The notes beneath the pieces are model-generated. The model ran no database searches and had not been told where the DNA came from. It saw only the letters and a program-made list of their open reading frames with translations. The translations under genes and the position numbers were made by a program. Shown here one piece after another: positions 1 to 12,342 of a stretch of 64,000 bases of DNA. Source of the DNA: Leucobacter sp. L43 (GTDB lineage Bacteria; Actinomycetota; Actinomycetes; Actinomycetales; Microbacteriaceae); NCBI RefSeq assembly GCF_016597785.1, contig NZ_JAENJG010000002.1, positions 1-64,000 on the forward strand, in the 5' to 3' direction. Position 1 is the first letter of the stretch. Each line of letters starts with the position of its first letter.

Positions 1-58
1 ATTGCGCCGATGGTACTGCAAGGGGGACCTTGTGGGAGAGTAGGACACCGCCGGACAC
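1..58 (+). rRNA. rrf: 5S ribosomal RNA, 3' end (partial)
   Basis: The first bases match the conserved 3' half of actinobacterial 5S rRNA: a GCCGATGGTACTGC segment, a GGGG/CCTTGTGGGAGAGTAGGACACCGCC segment, then a short tail. The 5' part lies outside the window. A strong terminator follows at once, so this is the end of an rRNA operon. The exact 3' base is estimated from the family. Confidence 0.9.
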
Positions 59-67
59 CTTTTACAG

Positions 68-125
68 AAAGGGTCGTACAGTGTAAGCCAGAGACGGCAC
101 ACACTGTACGACCCTTTCGCTTTTT
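68..125 (+). terminator. Rho-independent terminator of the rRNA operon
   Basis: A perfect 17-bp stem (68-84 pairs with 101-117), a 16-base loop and a T-rich tract at 121-125 lie about 10 bases after the 5S rRNA. The stem reads AAAGGGTCGTACAGTGT. Confidence 0.92.
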
Positions 126-163
126 ATAGACATCTCAACAGCGCTGATTCTCGGAGGCACCTT

Positions 164-2644
164 ATGAATGAACGACCCGATCGGAACGACTCCTCGGATC
201 GTGGCCCCCGTAATCAGCGTGGTGAAGGTCGCCGTGATTCCGGCGACCGCCGCCCGCAGCGCGACGGCGATCGTCAGCGGCCTCAATACGGCAATCGGGA
301 TGACCGTGCGCCCCGCCGCGATTTCGGTGACCGGGACGATCGTCGCCCGCAGCGCGATGGGGATCGTCAGCGTCCGCAGTACGGGAACCGCGATGATCGT
401 GGTTCGCAGCGGCCGCAGTACGGCAACCGCGATGATCGGGCACCTCGCCGCGACGATCGGGGAGATCGTGCTCCTCGACGTGACTTCGGTGATCGGGACG
501 ATCGCCGCCCGCAGCGCGACGGCGATCGTCAGCGCCCGCAGTACGGAAACCGTGACGATCGTGGTTCGCAGCGTCCGCAGTACGGCAACCGCGATGATCG
601 TGGTTCGCAGCGGCCGCAACGTGATGGCGATCGGCAGCGTCCGCAGTACGGCAATCGTGACGATCGTGCGCCCCGTCGCGATTTCGGTGACCGGGACGAT
701 CGTCGCCCGCAGCGCGATGGGGATCGTCAGCGTCAGCAGTACGGGAACCGCGATGATCGTGGTTCGCAGCGGCCGCAGTACGGGAACCGTGACGATCGTG
801 GTTCGCAGCGGCCGCAGCGTGATGGCGATCGGCAGCGTCCGCAGTACGGCAATCGTGACGATCGTGCGCCCCGTCGCGATTTCGGTGATCGGGACGATCG
901 CCGTCCGCAGCGCGATGGGGATCGTCAGCGTCCGCAGTACGGGAACCGCGATGATCGTGGTTCGCAGCGTCCGCAGTACGGGAACCGTGACGATCGTGGT
1001 TCGCAGCGTCCGCAGTACGGCAACCGCGATGATCGGGCACCCCGCCGCGACGATCGGGGGGATCGTGCTCCTCGCCGTGACTTCGGGAATCGGGACGACC
1101 GTCGCCCGCAGCGCGATGATCGGGGGGATCGCGCACCGCGCCGCGAGTTCGGTGACCGAGACGACCGTGCGCCCCGCCGTGACTTCGGTGATCGCAACGA
1201 CCGCGGGGACCGCGGAGATCATCGTCCGCAGCGCGATGACCGCGCTCCGCGGCGCGATTTCGGAGAACGTGATGCACGCCGCCCTCAGCGGGACGACCGG
1301 AGCGATCGCGCTCCGCGGCGCGATTTCGGCGGACGCGATGAGCGTGCGCAGCGCGATGACGCCCCCGGGTACGGACGCGGCGGAACCCGAGGCGCCGGCC
1401 GCAGTGACCGCGGTGGTCGCGAGCGTGTGTTCACCGAGGCCGAGCGACTGCAGCATGAACTCCGACCGGTCCGGTCCGATCACCGGGACCCGGTGCTTCC
1501 CGACGAGGTCGAGCCGAAGGACTTGCACCCGTCGGCGCGCAATGAGCTGAAGACGCTGCAGGCGGACGTGCAGGAGCGTGTGGCCCGTCACCTCGCCATG
1601 GTGGCCTTCCTCATCGACGATGACGCGGAACTCGCGCACCAGCACGCTCTCTCGGCGAACCGCCGAGCCGGCCGCATCCCCGTAGCTCGCGAAACCTTGG
1701 CGATCACCGCCTACCGAACAGGTGACTATGCGCTCGCACTGCGGGAGCTGCGAACGTATCGGCGGTTGAGCGGCCTGGATGGCCACGTCGCACTGATGGT
1801 CGATTGCGAGCGCGGCTTGGGGCGCCCCGATAAGGCGATCGAAACCGGACTCGAAGCGGACACCTCGCGCCTGGACACCGAGCAGCGGGTGCACCTCGCG
1901 ATCGCGATGTCGGGTGCTCGCCTGGACCTCGGGCAGACGCAGCAGGCGCTGTTCGAGCTCGAGATTCCTGAGCTGAACCCGACGAAGGCGTTCTCGTGGA
2001 GCCCCGATCTCTTCGCCGCATACTCCGCGGTGCTCGAGGATCTCGGTCGTTCTGCTGAGGCCGCGAAATGGTTGGAGCGAGCGGAGCAGGCAGCACGAGC
2101 ACTGCAGGCGCACCATGGATCGCTCGACGAGCTCGAGGTCTTCGAGGTCTATGAGGATGCCATCGAAGAGGAGCGTGACGCCGAGCTCGAGAACGAGGCG
2201 GCCGAAGAGGTGATCGGCGAGTTCGCAGGCGTGGACGAGGCAGCCGACGAGTCAGACCCTTCGGACGATGCGGATCGCACCGACGAGACCGATGCCGATA
2301 TCGAGGCGGATCGCGAGATCGTGGAGTCGGTCGAAGAGGAGCCGGCCGAAGAGGAGCCGGCCGAAGAGGAGCCGGCCGAAGAAGAGCCGGCCGACGAGGA
2401 GCCGGCTGGTCAGATCGGAGACGAGCGGACCGAAGCTGAAGCGCCCGAGGCGGCGCTGCCCGAGGCGGAGATGTCGATCGAGGACGAGGTGGACGAATTG
2501 CTCGCTGCCGCGGGCATCACCGGCCTCGCTTCCGGCGTCGACACGGCGTCCGAGCCCGACGACGGTTCGGAGCCGCTCGCCGAGTCGGACGACCCGACCG
2601 ACGTCAGCGACGAAGCCGAAGAGCGGACGGAGCAGCGCGACTGA
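164..2644 (+). CDS. TPR-containing protein with Arg/Asp-rich repeat N-terminus
   Basis: This 826-residue protein has three parts. Residues about 30-400 are a low-complexity array of units such as RRPQRDGDRQRPQYGNRDDR and APRRDFGDRDD. Residues about 420-660 are helical and resemble tetratricopeptide repeats (ETLAITAYRTGDYALALREL). The acidic C-terminus contains four EEPAE units. Its place directly before the HAD hydrolase and the short tlyA-linked gene matches M. tuberculosis Rv1691, a TPR protein, although that homologue lacks such an array as far as I recall. There is no signal peptide or membrane segment. The alternating Arg/Asp array suggests a disordered RNA- or protein-binding tail, which is inference. 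The stop overlaps the next start by one base. Exact function is unknown. Confidence 0.8.
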   Translation: MNERPDRNDSSDRGPRNQRGEGRRDSGDRRPQRDGDRQRPQYGNRDDRAPRRDFGDRDDRRPQRDGDRQRPQYGNRDDRGSQRPQYGNRDDRAPRRDDRGDRAPRRDFGDRDDRRPQRDGDRQRPQYGNRDDRGSQRPQYGNRDDRGSQRPQRDGDRQRPQYGNRDDRAPRRDFGDRDDRRPQRDGDRQRQQYGNRDDRGSQRPQYGNRDDRGSQRPQRDGDRQRPQYGNRDDRAPRRDFGDRDDRRPQRDGDRQRPQYGNRDDRGSQRPQYGNRDDRGSQRPQYGNRDDRAPRRDDRGDRAPRRDFGNRDDRRPQRDDRGDRAPRREFGDRDDRAPRRDFGDRNDRGDRGDHRPQRDDRAPRRDFGERDARRPQRDDRSDRAPRRDFGGRDERAQRDDAPGYGRGGTRGAGRSDRGGRERVFTEAERLQHELRPVRSDHRDPVLPDEVEPKDLHPSARNELKTLQADVQERVARHLAMVAFLIDDDAELAHQHALSANRRAGRIPVARETLAITAYRTGDYALALRELRTYRRLSGLDGHVALMVDCERGLGRPDKAIETGLEADTSRLDTEQRVHLAIAMSGARLDLGQTQQALFELEIPELNPTKAFSWSPDLFAAYSAVLEDLGRSAEAAKWLERAEQAARALQAHHGSLDELEVFEVYEDAIEEERDAELENEAAEEVIGEFAGVDEAADESDPSDDADRTDETDADIEADREIVESVEEEPAEEEPAEEEPAEEEPADEEPAGQIGDERTEAEAPEAALPEAEMSIEDEVDELLAAAGITGLASGVDTASEPDDGSEPLAESDDPTDVSDEAEERTEQRD
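245..1360 (+). repeat. In-frame tandem repeat array coding the Arg/Asp-rich region
   Basis: Imperfect units recur head to tail, built from the modules CGCAGCGCGATGGGGATCGT, CCGCAGTACGGGAACCG and GATTTCGGTGACCGGGACGA. Copies differ mainly at third positions and in module order, which indicates repeated in-frame duplication and deletion. Because the repeat is GC-rich and periodic, all six frames stay largely open here, producing long antisense shadow frames that are not genes. Confidence 0.9.
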
Positions 2645-3684
2645 TGGGGCTGTTCGGGAAACGTGCCACTGCGCTCGGCGCAGCCCCGCTCGAGGGCCGC
2701 GAACTGTTGCTCGCGGATCTCGACGGGGTGATCTACCGCGGGCCCGACGCGATCCCGCAGGCGGTCGAGCAGCTCAATCGGGCTGCGCGCGCCGTACGCA
2801 TCGGGTACGTGACGAACAATGCCTCCCGCACCGATGCGTCGGTGGCGGAGCACCTCCGCGAGCTGGGCCTCGACACCGAAGCCGCAGAGATCGTCACGTC
2901 CCCGCAAGCGGCCGTCTCGTTGCTCCGACAGACGGTCGCCGCCGGTTCCCGCGTGCTGGTCGTCGGCGGCGACGGGCTGGTCGACGAGCTCGGGAAAGCG
3001 GGCTTCGAAGTGACTCGCAGTGCCGAGGATGATCCCGCTGCCGTCGTGCAGGGCTTCGCGCCCGATGTCGGATGGGCGCACCTCGCGGAGGCCGCATTCG
3101 CGCTCGCGGAGGAGCCGGGGCGAGATCCGCTCCCGTGGATCGCGACGAACACCGACTGGACGATCCCGGTGGCACGCGGTCTGGCTCCGGGCAATGGAAC
3201 ACTCGTTTCAGCGGTGCATACGGCAGTGCAGCGGCTCCCGGTGTTCGCGGGGAAGCCCGAGACGCCGATCTTCGAGGCCGCGTTCGCGCGCTTCGGCACA
3301 CGCAATGCGCTGATGATCGGCGACCGACTCGACACCGATATCAAAGGCGCGCTCGCTGCGGGGATCCCCTCACTGCACGTGCTGACCGGTGTCGATCGAC
3401 CGAAGCAGCTCGTCGCGGCGTCTCAAGACATGCGTCCGGACTACATCGTGGCGACGCTCGCCGAACTCCACGAGCCGTACCCGACGACGGAACGCCTGAA
3501 AGACGGCACCGTCCAGGTGGGCACGGCGAAGGTGCGCATGGACGGCCACATCGCGTCGGTCGTCGCCGAAGGCGATTCGGCGATCAACCTGCTGCGGGCG
3601 GGATGCGCGGCGATCTGGGCCTCGGGTCTCGCCATCTACGGGCTGAAGGTGCCGGAGATTCTGTACGAGGATCACTGGCGCTGA
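2644..3684 (+). CDS. HAD-IIA family hydrolase (NagD/phosphoglycolate phosphatase type)
   Basis: The protein has 346 residues. The HAD motif I is LLADLDGVIYRG near residue 20, motif II is the TNN of YVTNNASRT, and motif III/IV is MIGDRLDTDIKGA near residue 225, the usual order with a C2-type cap between. Such enzymes dephosphorylate small metabolites; the mycobacterial homologue at the same place, Rv1692, is a glycerol-3-phosphate phosphatase, so a lipid-recycling or repair role is possible here by inference. The C-terminal 80 residues exceed the minimal HAD core, also normal for this actinobacterial clade. The ATG overlaps the TGA of the preceding gene, so the two are probably co-transcribed. 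Confidence 0.88.
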   Translation: MGLFGKRATALGAAPLEGRELLLADLDGVIYRGPDAIPQAVEQLNRAARAVRIGYVTNNASRTDASVAEHLRELGLDTEAAEIVTSPQAAVSLLRQTVAAGSRVLVVGGDGLVDELGKAGFEVTRSAEDDPAAVVQGFAPDVGWAHLAEAAFALAEEPGRDPLPWIATNTDWTIPVARGLAPGNGTLVSAVHTAVQRLPVFAGKPETPIFEAAFARFGTRNALMIGDRLDTDIKGALAAGIPSLHVLTGVDRPKQLVAASQDMRPDYIVATLAELHEPYPTTERLKDGTVQVGTAKVRMDGHIASVVAEGDSAINLLRAGCAAIWASGLAIYGLKVPEILYEDHWR

Positions 3685-3712
3685 GCCACGGGTGCGTGTC
3701 CGACGTCCTCGC

Positions 3713-3724
3713 TAGTCTTGACGT
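3713..3724 (+). promoter_or_regulatory. Probable -10 box for a leaderless start
   Basis: TAGTCT (3713-3718) lies 6 bases before the ATG at 3725, and no Shine-Dalgarno sequence separates them. This fits an actinobacterial leaderless transcript beginning at the start codon. It would drive the short gene, tlyA, nadK and recN. Confidence 0.5.
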
Positions 3725-3964
3725 ATGAGCGAAACCGAGAATCGCGAGGAGCGGACGAGCCCTGAGGCGGGTGGCGCCGCGGAGAGCGGCCTCCCGTCGG
3801 CGACCGGCTCCTTCGACCTCGGCACGGGCGAGGCCGACGACGGCCTGCTCAGCCGGATCGAACTCATCGAGTCCCAGCCGCTCTCGCACCGTGCGCAGAA
3901 ATTCGAGCAGGTGCACGACGAACTGCTCGCCGAGTTGCAGCGAGGCGATCATGGCGCCGTCTGA
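3725..3964 (+). CDS. Small acidic protein preceding tlyA
   Basis: A 79-residue protein rich in Glu, Asp, Gly and Ser. Its C-terminal half (IELIESQPLSHRAQKFEQV) is a predicted amphipathic helix. No catalytic motif, membrane segment or signal peptide is visible. A short gene at this place is conserved in actinobacteria (Rv1693 in M. tuberculosis), where its role is not known to me. Its end overlaps tlyA by 14 bases, implying translational coupling. A leaderless promoter precedes it. Confidence 0.75.
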   Translation: MSETENREERTSPEAGGAAESGLPSATGSFDLGTGEADDGLLSRIELIESQPLSHRAQKFEQVHDELLAELQRGDHGAV

Positions 3965-4889
3965 GGGCGGCGAGCCGGAGACGCATCGTGGTGAGACGCG
4001 GGATGCCGCGGCGACCGTGAGCGCGGAGCTCCAGGCGACTTGGGGCGGTACCGCCGAGCGCCTCGATCGGGTGGTGCCGCTACTCGGCCTCGCCCGCTCG
4101 CGCAGCCGCGCGACAGAACTCATCGGCGCCGGTCAGGTCGTGGTCAACGGGGCCGTCGCCGTAAAGCCGGGTGCGAAGGTCGTCGCGGGCGATCTGGTGA
4201 CGGTTGACGGGGCCGACCACTACGTGGGCCGTGCAGCGCACAAGCTGCTCGCGGCGCTCGAGGCCTTCGCCATCGATCCTTCGGGGCGCGTCGCCCTGGA
4301 TCTCGGAGCCTCGACGGGCGGCTTCACGCAAGTCCTCCTCGAGCGCGGCGCGCGCATCGTGCAGGCGATCGATGTCGGCCACGATCAGCTCGCCCAGCAA
4401 CTGCGGGATGACGATCGCGTGAAGCTCGTCGAGGGGCGCAATGCGCGAGCACTCACGCCGGCCAATCTCGCCGCCGATACCGGGGTCGCCGACGCCCCGA
4501 CGCTGGTCGTCGCCGATCTGTCGTTCATCTCGCTCCGGCTCGTCTTTCCGGCGATCGCGGCGTGCGCGGCACCTGCAGCTGAGCTCGTGCTGCTCATCAA
4601 GCCGCAGTTCGAAGTGGGTCGCGTGAAAGACGGCGTGGTCACCTCGCCCGCGCAGTGGGGCGACGCGGTCCGCACCGTGCTCCAGGCCGCTGCCGAGCAC
4701 GGGTTCGCACTGCGCGACCTCGCAGCTTCACCGGTGATCGGGGCGCACGGAAACCGGGAGTTCCTCGGGTATTTCGTGCGCGCTGCAGATGCGCTTCCGA
4801 CAGAATGGGAGGCGCGCATCGCCGAGCTCACAGGGGCTCCCGAAGCGCGGCAGAGCATCGATACAGCACGAGCGGACGAAGGGCGATGA
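3951..4889 (+). CDS. tlyA: TlyA family rRNA 2'-O-methyltransferase
   Basis: The 312-residue protein has an N-terminal S4 RNA-binding domain (RLDRVVPLLGLARSRSRATE, about residues 35-95) and a C-terminal FtsJ/RrmJ-type Rossmann methyltransferase domain with the SAM motif LDLGASTGGFTQVLLERGA near residue 125. TlyA methylates cytidines in 16S and 23S rRNA (C1409 and C1920 in mycobacteria), giving capreomycin sensitivity. The ATG at 3951 is chosen because upstream in-frame sequence lacks the family pattern and overlaps the preceding gene in a shifted frame. The stop overlaps nadK by four bases (ATGA), typical for this conserved tlyA-nadK-recN operon. Confidence 0.93.
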   Translation: MAPSEGGEPETHRGETRDAAATVSAELQATWGGTAERLDRVVPLLGLARSRSRATELIGAGQVVVNGAVAVKPGAKVVAGDLVTVDGADHYVGRAAHKLLAALEAFAIDPSGRVALDLGASTGGFTQVLLERGARIVQAIDVGHDQLAQQLRDDDRVKLVEGRNARALTPANLAADTGVADAPTLVVADLSFISLRLVFPAIAACAAPAAELVLLIKPQFEVGRVKDGVVTSPAQWGDAVRTVLQAAAEHGFALRDLAASPVIGAHGNREFLGYFVRAADALPTEWEARIAELTGAPEARQSIDTARADEGR

Positions 4890-5812
4890 GCATGCAGGTC
4901 GACGAACCACGGCGGATCCTGATCGTGTCGCACACGCACCGCGATGAGGCGGTCGCCGCGACAGTCGAAGCCGTGACCGCGCTGCTCGCCGCCGACGTGG
5001 TTCCCGTGCTCGACGCGCAAGACCGGGACGACTTCTCTCCGCACCTCGAAGTCGAGCGCATCGCACTGCTCGGTGCGGACGTGGCGGTGACGGAGCTCGA
5101 AGCCGCCATCGTGCTCGGCGGCGACGGCACGATCCTCCGGGCGGCCGAGCTGCTCCGAGGCTCGGAGTGCCCCATCGTGGGAGTGAATCTCGGCCATGTC
5201 GGATTCTTGGCCGAGATGGAGAGCTTCGATCTCACGACGACCATCGATCGTGTGCTGCAGCGCGATTACACGGTCGAGGAACGCCTGACCGTCGATGTTC
5301 GCGCGAGCCTGGACGGACGGCTGATCGCAGACACCTGGGCGCTCAACGAGGCCAGCGTCGAGAAGCAGCGGCGCATGCTCGAGGTCGAGATCGGGGTCGA
5401 CGGTCGGCCGATCTCGACGTTCGCGTGCGACGGCGTCGTGCTCGCGACCCCCACTGGCTCCACCGCCTATGCCTTCTCCGCGGGCGGTCCGATCGTCTGG
5501 CCGACGGTGCAGGCGATGCTCATCGTTCCGATCGCCGCTCACGCGTTGTTCAACCGTCCGCTCGTCACCGGCACCGACTCTGAGTTGCGCGTGCGCATTC
5601 TCCCCGAGAACATCGGGCCGGGGGTCCTGTGGTGCGACGGGCGCAGACGCACGGAGCTCCCGGCTGGATCCATCGTGACGGTCAGCCGATCCGCGCAGTC
5701 GGTGCGGCTCGCTCGGTTGAACGCCGGGGTCTTCTCGGATCGACTGGTGCGTAAATTCCACCTGCCGACCTCAGGATGGCGCGGCAGTCGTCGCGGAGGT
5801 GAGGTCGCATGA
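4886..5812 (+). CDS. nadK: NAD kinase
   Basis: A 308-residue ATP-NAD kinase that makes NADP from NAD in the cytosol. Visible signatures are the GGDGT ATP/phosphate loop (LGGDGTILRAAELLRGSE, about residue 75), the NEASVEK segment with the NAD-contacting asparagine and glutamate, and the TPTGSTAYAFSAGGP loop near residue 190. Length fits the family. The ATG at 4886 overlaps the end of tlyA (ATGA) and its own end overlaps recN by four bases, so the three form one tightly coupled transcription unit. Confidence 0.95.
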   Translation: MSMQVDEPRRILIVSHTHRDEAVAATVEAVTALLAADVVPVLDAQDRDDFSPHLEVERIALLGADVAVTELEAAIVLGGDGTILRAAELLRGSECPIVGVNLGHVGFLAEMESFDLTTTIDRVLQRDYTVEERLTVDVRASLDGRLIADTWALNEASVEKQRRMLEVEIGVDGRPISTFACDGVVLATPTGSTAYAFSAGGPIVWPTVQAMLIVPIAAHALFNRPLVTGTDSELRVRILPENIGPGVLWCDGRRRTELPAGSIVTVSRSAQSVRLARLNAGVFSDRLVRKFHLPTSGWRGSRRGGEVA

Positions 5813-7500
5813 TCGAAGAGCTCAGGATCAGGGATCTCGGGGTCATCGTCGACTCGACCGTGCCGCTCGGCGCGGGGTTCACGGCCATCACCGGCGAGAC
5901 CGGCGCCGGCAAGACCATGGTCGTCAGCGCGCTCGGGCTCCTCATGGGGGAGCGCAGTGACGCCGGTGCCGTGCGAGCCGGTGCAACTCAGGCGCGCGTG
6001 CACGGCATCGTGCGCACCTCCGATCCGATCGTCGCCGACATCGTCGACGAGCTGGGCGGCGAGATCGAAGGCGATGAGCTCGTGCTCAGCCGAACCGTGA
6101 GCGCGGAAGGACGCAGTCGCGCGGGTGTCGGCGGAGCCAGCGCCCCCGTGGGAAGTCTCGGGAGGCTCGCGGATCGCCTGTTCGCGGTGCACGGGCAGTC
6201 GGAGCAGTTGCGCCTGAAATCGACCGCAGCGCAGCGCGAGACGCTCGATCGCTTCGGGGGAGAGGAGCTGTCTCGCACGCTCGCCGAGTATCGGGTCAGC
6301 CACCAGGAGCGTCAGCAGCTGAGCGCGCGCGTGCAGGAGTTGACGGAAACACGCGACGAACGAACCGCGGAAGCCGAGCGCCTGCGCGCCGAGTTGGAGG
6401 AGATCGCCGCCGTCGACCCGCAGGCGGGCGAGGAGATCGAGCTCGCCGGCCGCATCGAGCTGCTGAGCAACGTCGAGGCACTGCGCGCCGCGACGTCGGC
6501 CGCGCACGAGGCGTTGGCGAGCGAATCCGACGAGCCGCTCGTGAGAGACGCTGGCGGACTGGTCGACGACGCTGTGCGCGAGCTCGAGCGGGTCGCCGAG
6601 TTCGACCCTCGGCTCGCGGCCGTGCTCGAAACGCTGCGGGGCGTCAGCTTCCAGATCGCGGATGCGGCAACCGAGCTCGCCGCCTACGCCGGCGATCTCG
6701 ACGAGGAAGGCCCCGGCGAGCTCGCGCGCGCGAACGATCGCCTTGCGGCGCTGAACGGGCTCTTCCGGCTCTACGGGGCCGACAGCGCCGCGGTGATCGC
6801 CACCGCCGAGACCGCTGCCGAGCGTCTGTCGGAGCTCGACGGCGACGGCGGCCTGGTCGACGAGCTGTCGGAGCGCTTGGAAGCCGAGACGGAGCGCGAG
6901 CGCGACCTTGCTGCGCGGTTGACAGAGCAGCGGACAGCGGCGGCCGTGCGGTTGTCAGAGCTCGTCACGGCAGAGCTGCGGCAGCTCGCGCTCCCCGACG
7001 CCGAGTTCGTCGTCGAGGTGTCGCCGGCGGCGACGCTCGGCGGATCAGGGGGCGACGACGTGCAGCTGCTGCTGAGTCCGCATCCCGGCGCGGCCCCCCG
7101 GCCGGTCGCGAAGACCGCATCCGGGGGAGAGCTGTCGCGCGTGATGCTCGCGCTCGAGGTCGTCGTCGCCGGGGTCGATCCGGTGCCGACCTTCGTGTTC
7201 GACGAGGTCGACGCGGGCGTCGGAGGTGCCGCAGCGATCGAGATCGGTCGGCGTCTCGCGCGCCTCGCGCGCACGTCTCAGGTCATCGTGGTGACGCACC
7301 TGGCGCAGGTCGCGGCCTTCGCGTCGAACCATCTGCAGGTCGTCAAAGACTCGGCGGGTGGGTTCACAGAGAGCAGCTGCCGGCGTCTGGACGGAGACGC
7401 GCGACTCGCCGAGATGGCGCGTCTGCTCTCCGGCCTCAGCGACTCCGGGAGCGCACTCGAGCACGCCGCCGAACTCCTGGCATTGCGTGAATCAATCTGA
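5809..7500 (+). CDS. recN: DNA repair protein RecN
   Basis: A 563-residue SMC-like ATPase involved in double-strand break repair. The N-terminus holds the Walker A motif GETGAGKTM (residue about 28). Long heptad-like coiled-coil arms occupy residues 155-370. The C-terminal head carries the signature ASGGELSRVMLALEVV and Walker B FVFDEVDAGVGG, followed by the D-loop and VTHLAQVAAF. Order and length match RecN. The stop overlaps the convergent cation exporter gene by nine bases, leaving no room for a separate terminator. Confidence 0.95.
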   Translation: MIEELRIRDLGVIVDSTVPLGAGFTAITGETGAGKTMVVSALGLLMGERSDAGAVRAGATQARVHGIVRTSDPIVADIVDELGGEIEGDELVLSRTVSAEGRSRAGVGGASAPVGSLGRLADRLFAVHGQSEQLRLKSTAAQRETLDRFGGEELSRTLAEYRVSHQERQQLSARVQELTETRDERTAEAERLRAELEEIAAVDPQAGEEIELAGRIELLSNVEALRAATSAAHEALASESDEPLVRDAGGLVDDAVRELERVAEFDPRLAAVLETLRGVSFQIADAATELAAYAGDLDEEGPGELARANDRLAALNGLFRLYGADSAAVIATAETAAERLSELDGDGGLVDELSERLEAETERERDLAARLTEQRTAAAVRLSELVTAELRQLALPDAEFVVEVSPAATLGGSGGDDVQLLLSPHPGAAPRPVAKTASGGELSRVMLALEVVVAGVDPVPTFVFDEVDAGVGGAAAIEIGRRLARLARTSQVIVVTHLAQVAAFASNHLQVVKDSAGGFTESSCRRLDGDARLAEMARLLSGLSDSGSALEHAAELLALRESI

Positions 7501-8154
7501 GTGCGCGCAGCACGCGTCACCGCGCCAGGCTTGAACGCCTTCGCGCACCGCGAGAGCCGCGATGACCAGGGCGGCGATCGAGTCCGCCCACGCCCACCCG
7601 AGCGTGCTGTTCAGCACCAAACCGAGCAGGAGCGCTGCCGAAAGGTAGCTGCAGATCAGGGTCTGCCGCGAATCGGCGACGGCGGATGCCGAACCGAGCT
7701 CTCTGCCGGTGCGGCGTTCGAACCAGCTCAGCGCCGGCATCACGGCGAGGCTGACCGCTGCGAGCACGATTCCCACGGTCGAGTGCTCGGGCTCGCGGAA
7801 ACCGGTGAGTGACAGCACCGCATCGACCGACACGTAGGCGGCGAGAGCGAAGAACGAGACGGCGATGATGCGCAGGGCCGTGCGTTCGCGGCGCTCGGGA
7901 TCGCTCCCCGAGAACTGCCACGCCACCGCCGCAGCCGAGAGCACCTCGACGATCGAGTCCAGGCCGAAGCCGATGAGTGCGGCCGAGGAGGCAATGCCTC
8001 CGGCGATGAGCGCGATCACGGCTTCGACGATGTTCCAGGCGATCGTGCACGCCACGACGATGCGGATGCGGCGCCGAAGCACACCGGCCCTGGCCGGGGC
8101 TGGCGGTGCCGGTCGCGCTGCGACGGCCACGGGCGCTTCGGAGCCGGTGGTCAT
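7492..8154 (-). CDS. Cation diffusion facilitator-like transporter
   Basis: A 220-residue membrane protein with about five to six predicted segments (IVVACTIAWNIVEAVIALIA, then GLDSIVEVLSAAAVAWQF). The buried ALIGFGLDSIVE stretch contains the acidic residues expected at the metal site of cation diffusion facilitators. It lacks the long C-terminal cytoplasmic domain of classical family members. It starts inside the stop of the CmtR-like regulator (ATGA overlap), so the pair is one operon and the likely substrate is a heavy metal such as Cd, Pb or Zn (inference from the regulator). Confidence 0.85.
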   Translation of the reverse strand: MTTGSEAPVAVAARPAPPAPARAGVLRRRIRIVVACTIAWNIVEAVIALIAGGIASSAALIGFGLDSIVEVLSAAAVAWQFSGSDPERRERTALRIIAVSFFALAAYVSVDAVLSLTGFREPEHSTVGIVLAAVSLAVMPALSWFERRTGRELGSASAVADSRQTLICSYLSAALLLGLVLNSTLGWAWADSIAALVIAALAVREGVQAWRGDACCAHSD

Positions 8155-8519
8155 GAGCTCGTCTTCGCACCGACGGCGCCGCAGCATCCCGCGACGGTAC
8201 AGGCGGCGTCGCCGCAGGGTGCGCCGCCGTCGACGGCAAGTGTGACCTGCAGGAGTTCGGCCAGCGCCGCGGTCAGATGGGGATCGGCGATCTCGTAACG
8301 GGTGCGTCGCCCTTCCGGTTCTGCGACGACGAGTCCGCACCCCCGCAGACACGCGAGATGGTTCGACACGTTGGTGCGGGAAAGCCCCAACGAGTCTGCG
8401 AGCGAAGCGGGATAGTCGGGCGACTCGAGCAGCGCCAGCAGAATTCGCGCCCGCGACGGGTCCGACATCGCGCGCCCCAGTCGCGACATGGCGTCGAGGC
8501 GAGAAGTAGTGTTCAGCAT
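8151..8519 (-). CDS. cmtR: ArsR/SmtB family metal sensor, CmtR-like
   Basis: A 122-residue winged-helix repressor closely resembling M. tuberculosis CmtR. The recognition region reads LGLSRTNVSNHLACLRGCGL; its two cysteines correspond to CmtR Cys57 and Cys61, the Cd/Pb ligands, and a third (APCGDAAC) corresponds to Cys102. Three further cysteines follow, in CTVAGCC. CmtR represses an efflux operon until cadmium or lead binds. The ATG at 8519 is preferred over an upstream start at 8534 because a -10 box TATAGT ends exactly six bases upstream. It is followed by the cation exporter with overlapping codons. Confidence 0.9.
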   Translation of the reverse strand: MLNTTSRLDAMSRLGRAMSDPSRARILLALLESPDYPASLADSLGLSRTNVSNHLACLRGCGLVVAEPEGRRTRYEIADPHLTAALAELLQVTLAVDGGAPCGDAACTVAGCCGAVGAKTSS

Positions 8520-8525
8520 GCACTG

Positions 8526-8531
8526 ACTATA
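8526..8531 (-). promoter_or_regulatory. -10 box of the cmtR-exporter operon
   Basis: On the minus strand TATAGT is followed by six bases and the ATG at 8519, which fits a leaderless transcript. The 6-bp inverted repeat CAGCAT (8514-8519) / ATGCTG (8538-8543) spans the box and could be part of the autoregulatory operator; this is a guess from symmetry alone. Confidence 0.5.
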
Positions 8532-8652
8532 CATCGGATGCTGACCAATGGGCAGGGTGGCCCGAGCTCGGAAGCCGAGGCCCGCCCGGGCGAGCTCGGC
8601 GGGCCTCGCGCGGCGTCCGCGCTCGCGGCGCAGCGATGTCCGCGGTGACTGC

Positions 8653-8658
8653 TACGCT
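8653..8658 (+). promoter_or_regulatory. Probable -10 box for the AI-2E family transporter
   Basis: TACGCT lies six bases before the ATG at 8665 with no Shine-Dalgarno sequence, so the mRNA is probably leaderless. Confidence 0.45.
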
Positions 8659-8664
8659 CCCCAC

Positions 8665-12341
<3,677 letters not shown>

Positions 12342-12342
<1 letters not shown>

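Noticed and set aside
245..1360. CRISPR-like array
   Set aside because: The repeats are in-frame coding modules without unique spacers of constant length.
168..1550. Long alternative plus-strand frame in the repeat region
   Set aside because: It is kept open by the periodic GC-rich repeat and ends when the array ends.
62..2116. A 684-codon minus-strand frame opposite the repeat-rich TPR gene
   Set aside because: It mirrors the GC-rich repeat array in another frame (Ile/Val/Thr-Arg repeats) and its end overlaps the terminator stem. The plus-strand frame has the conserved downstream domain and synteny.
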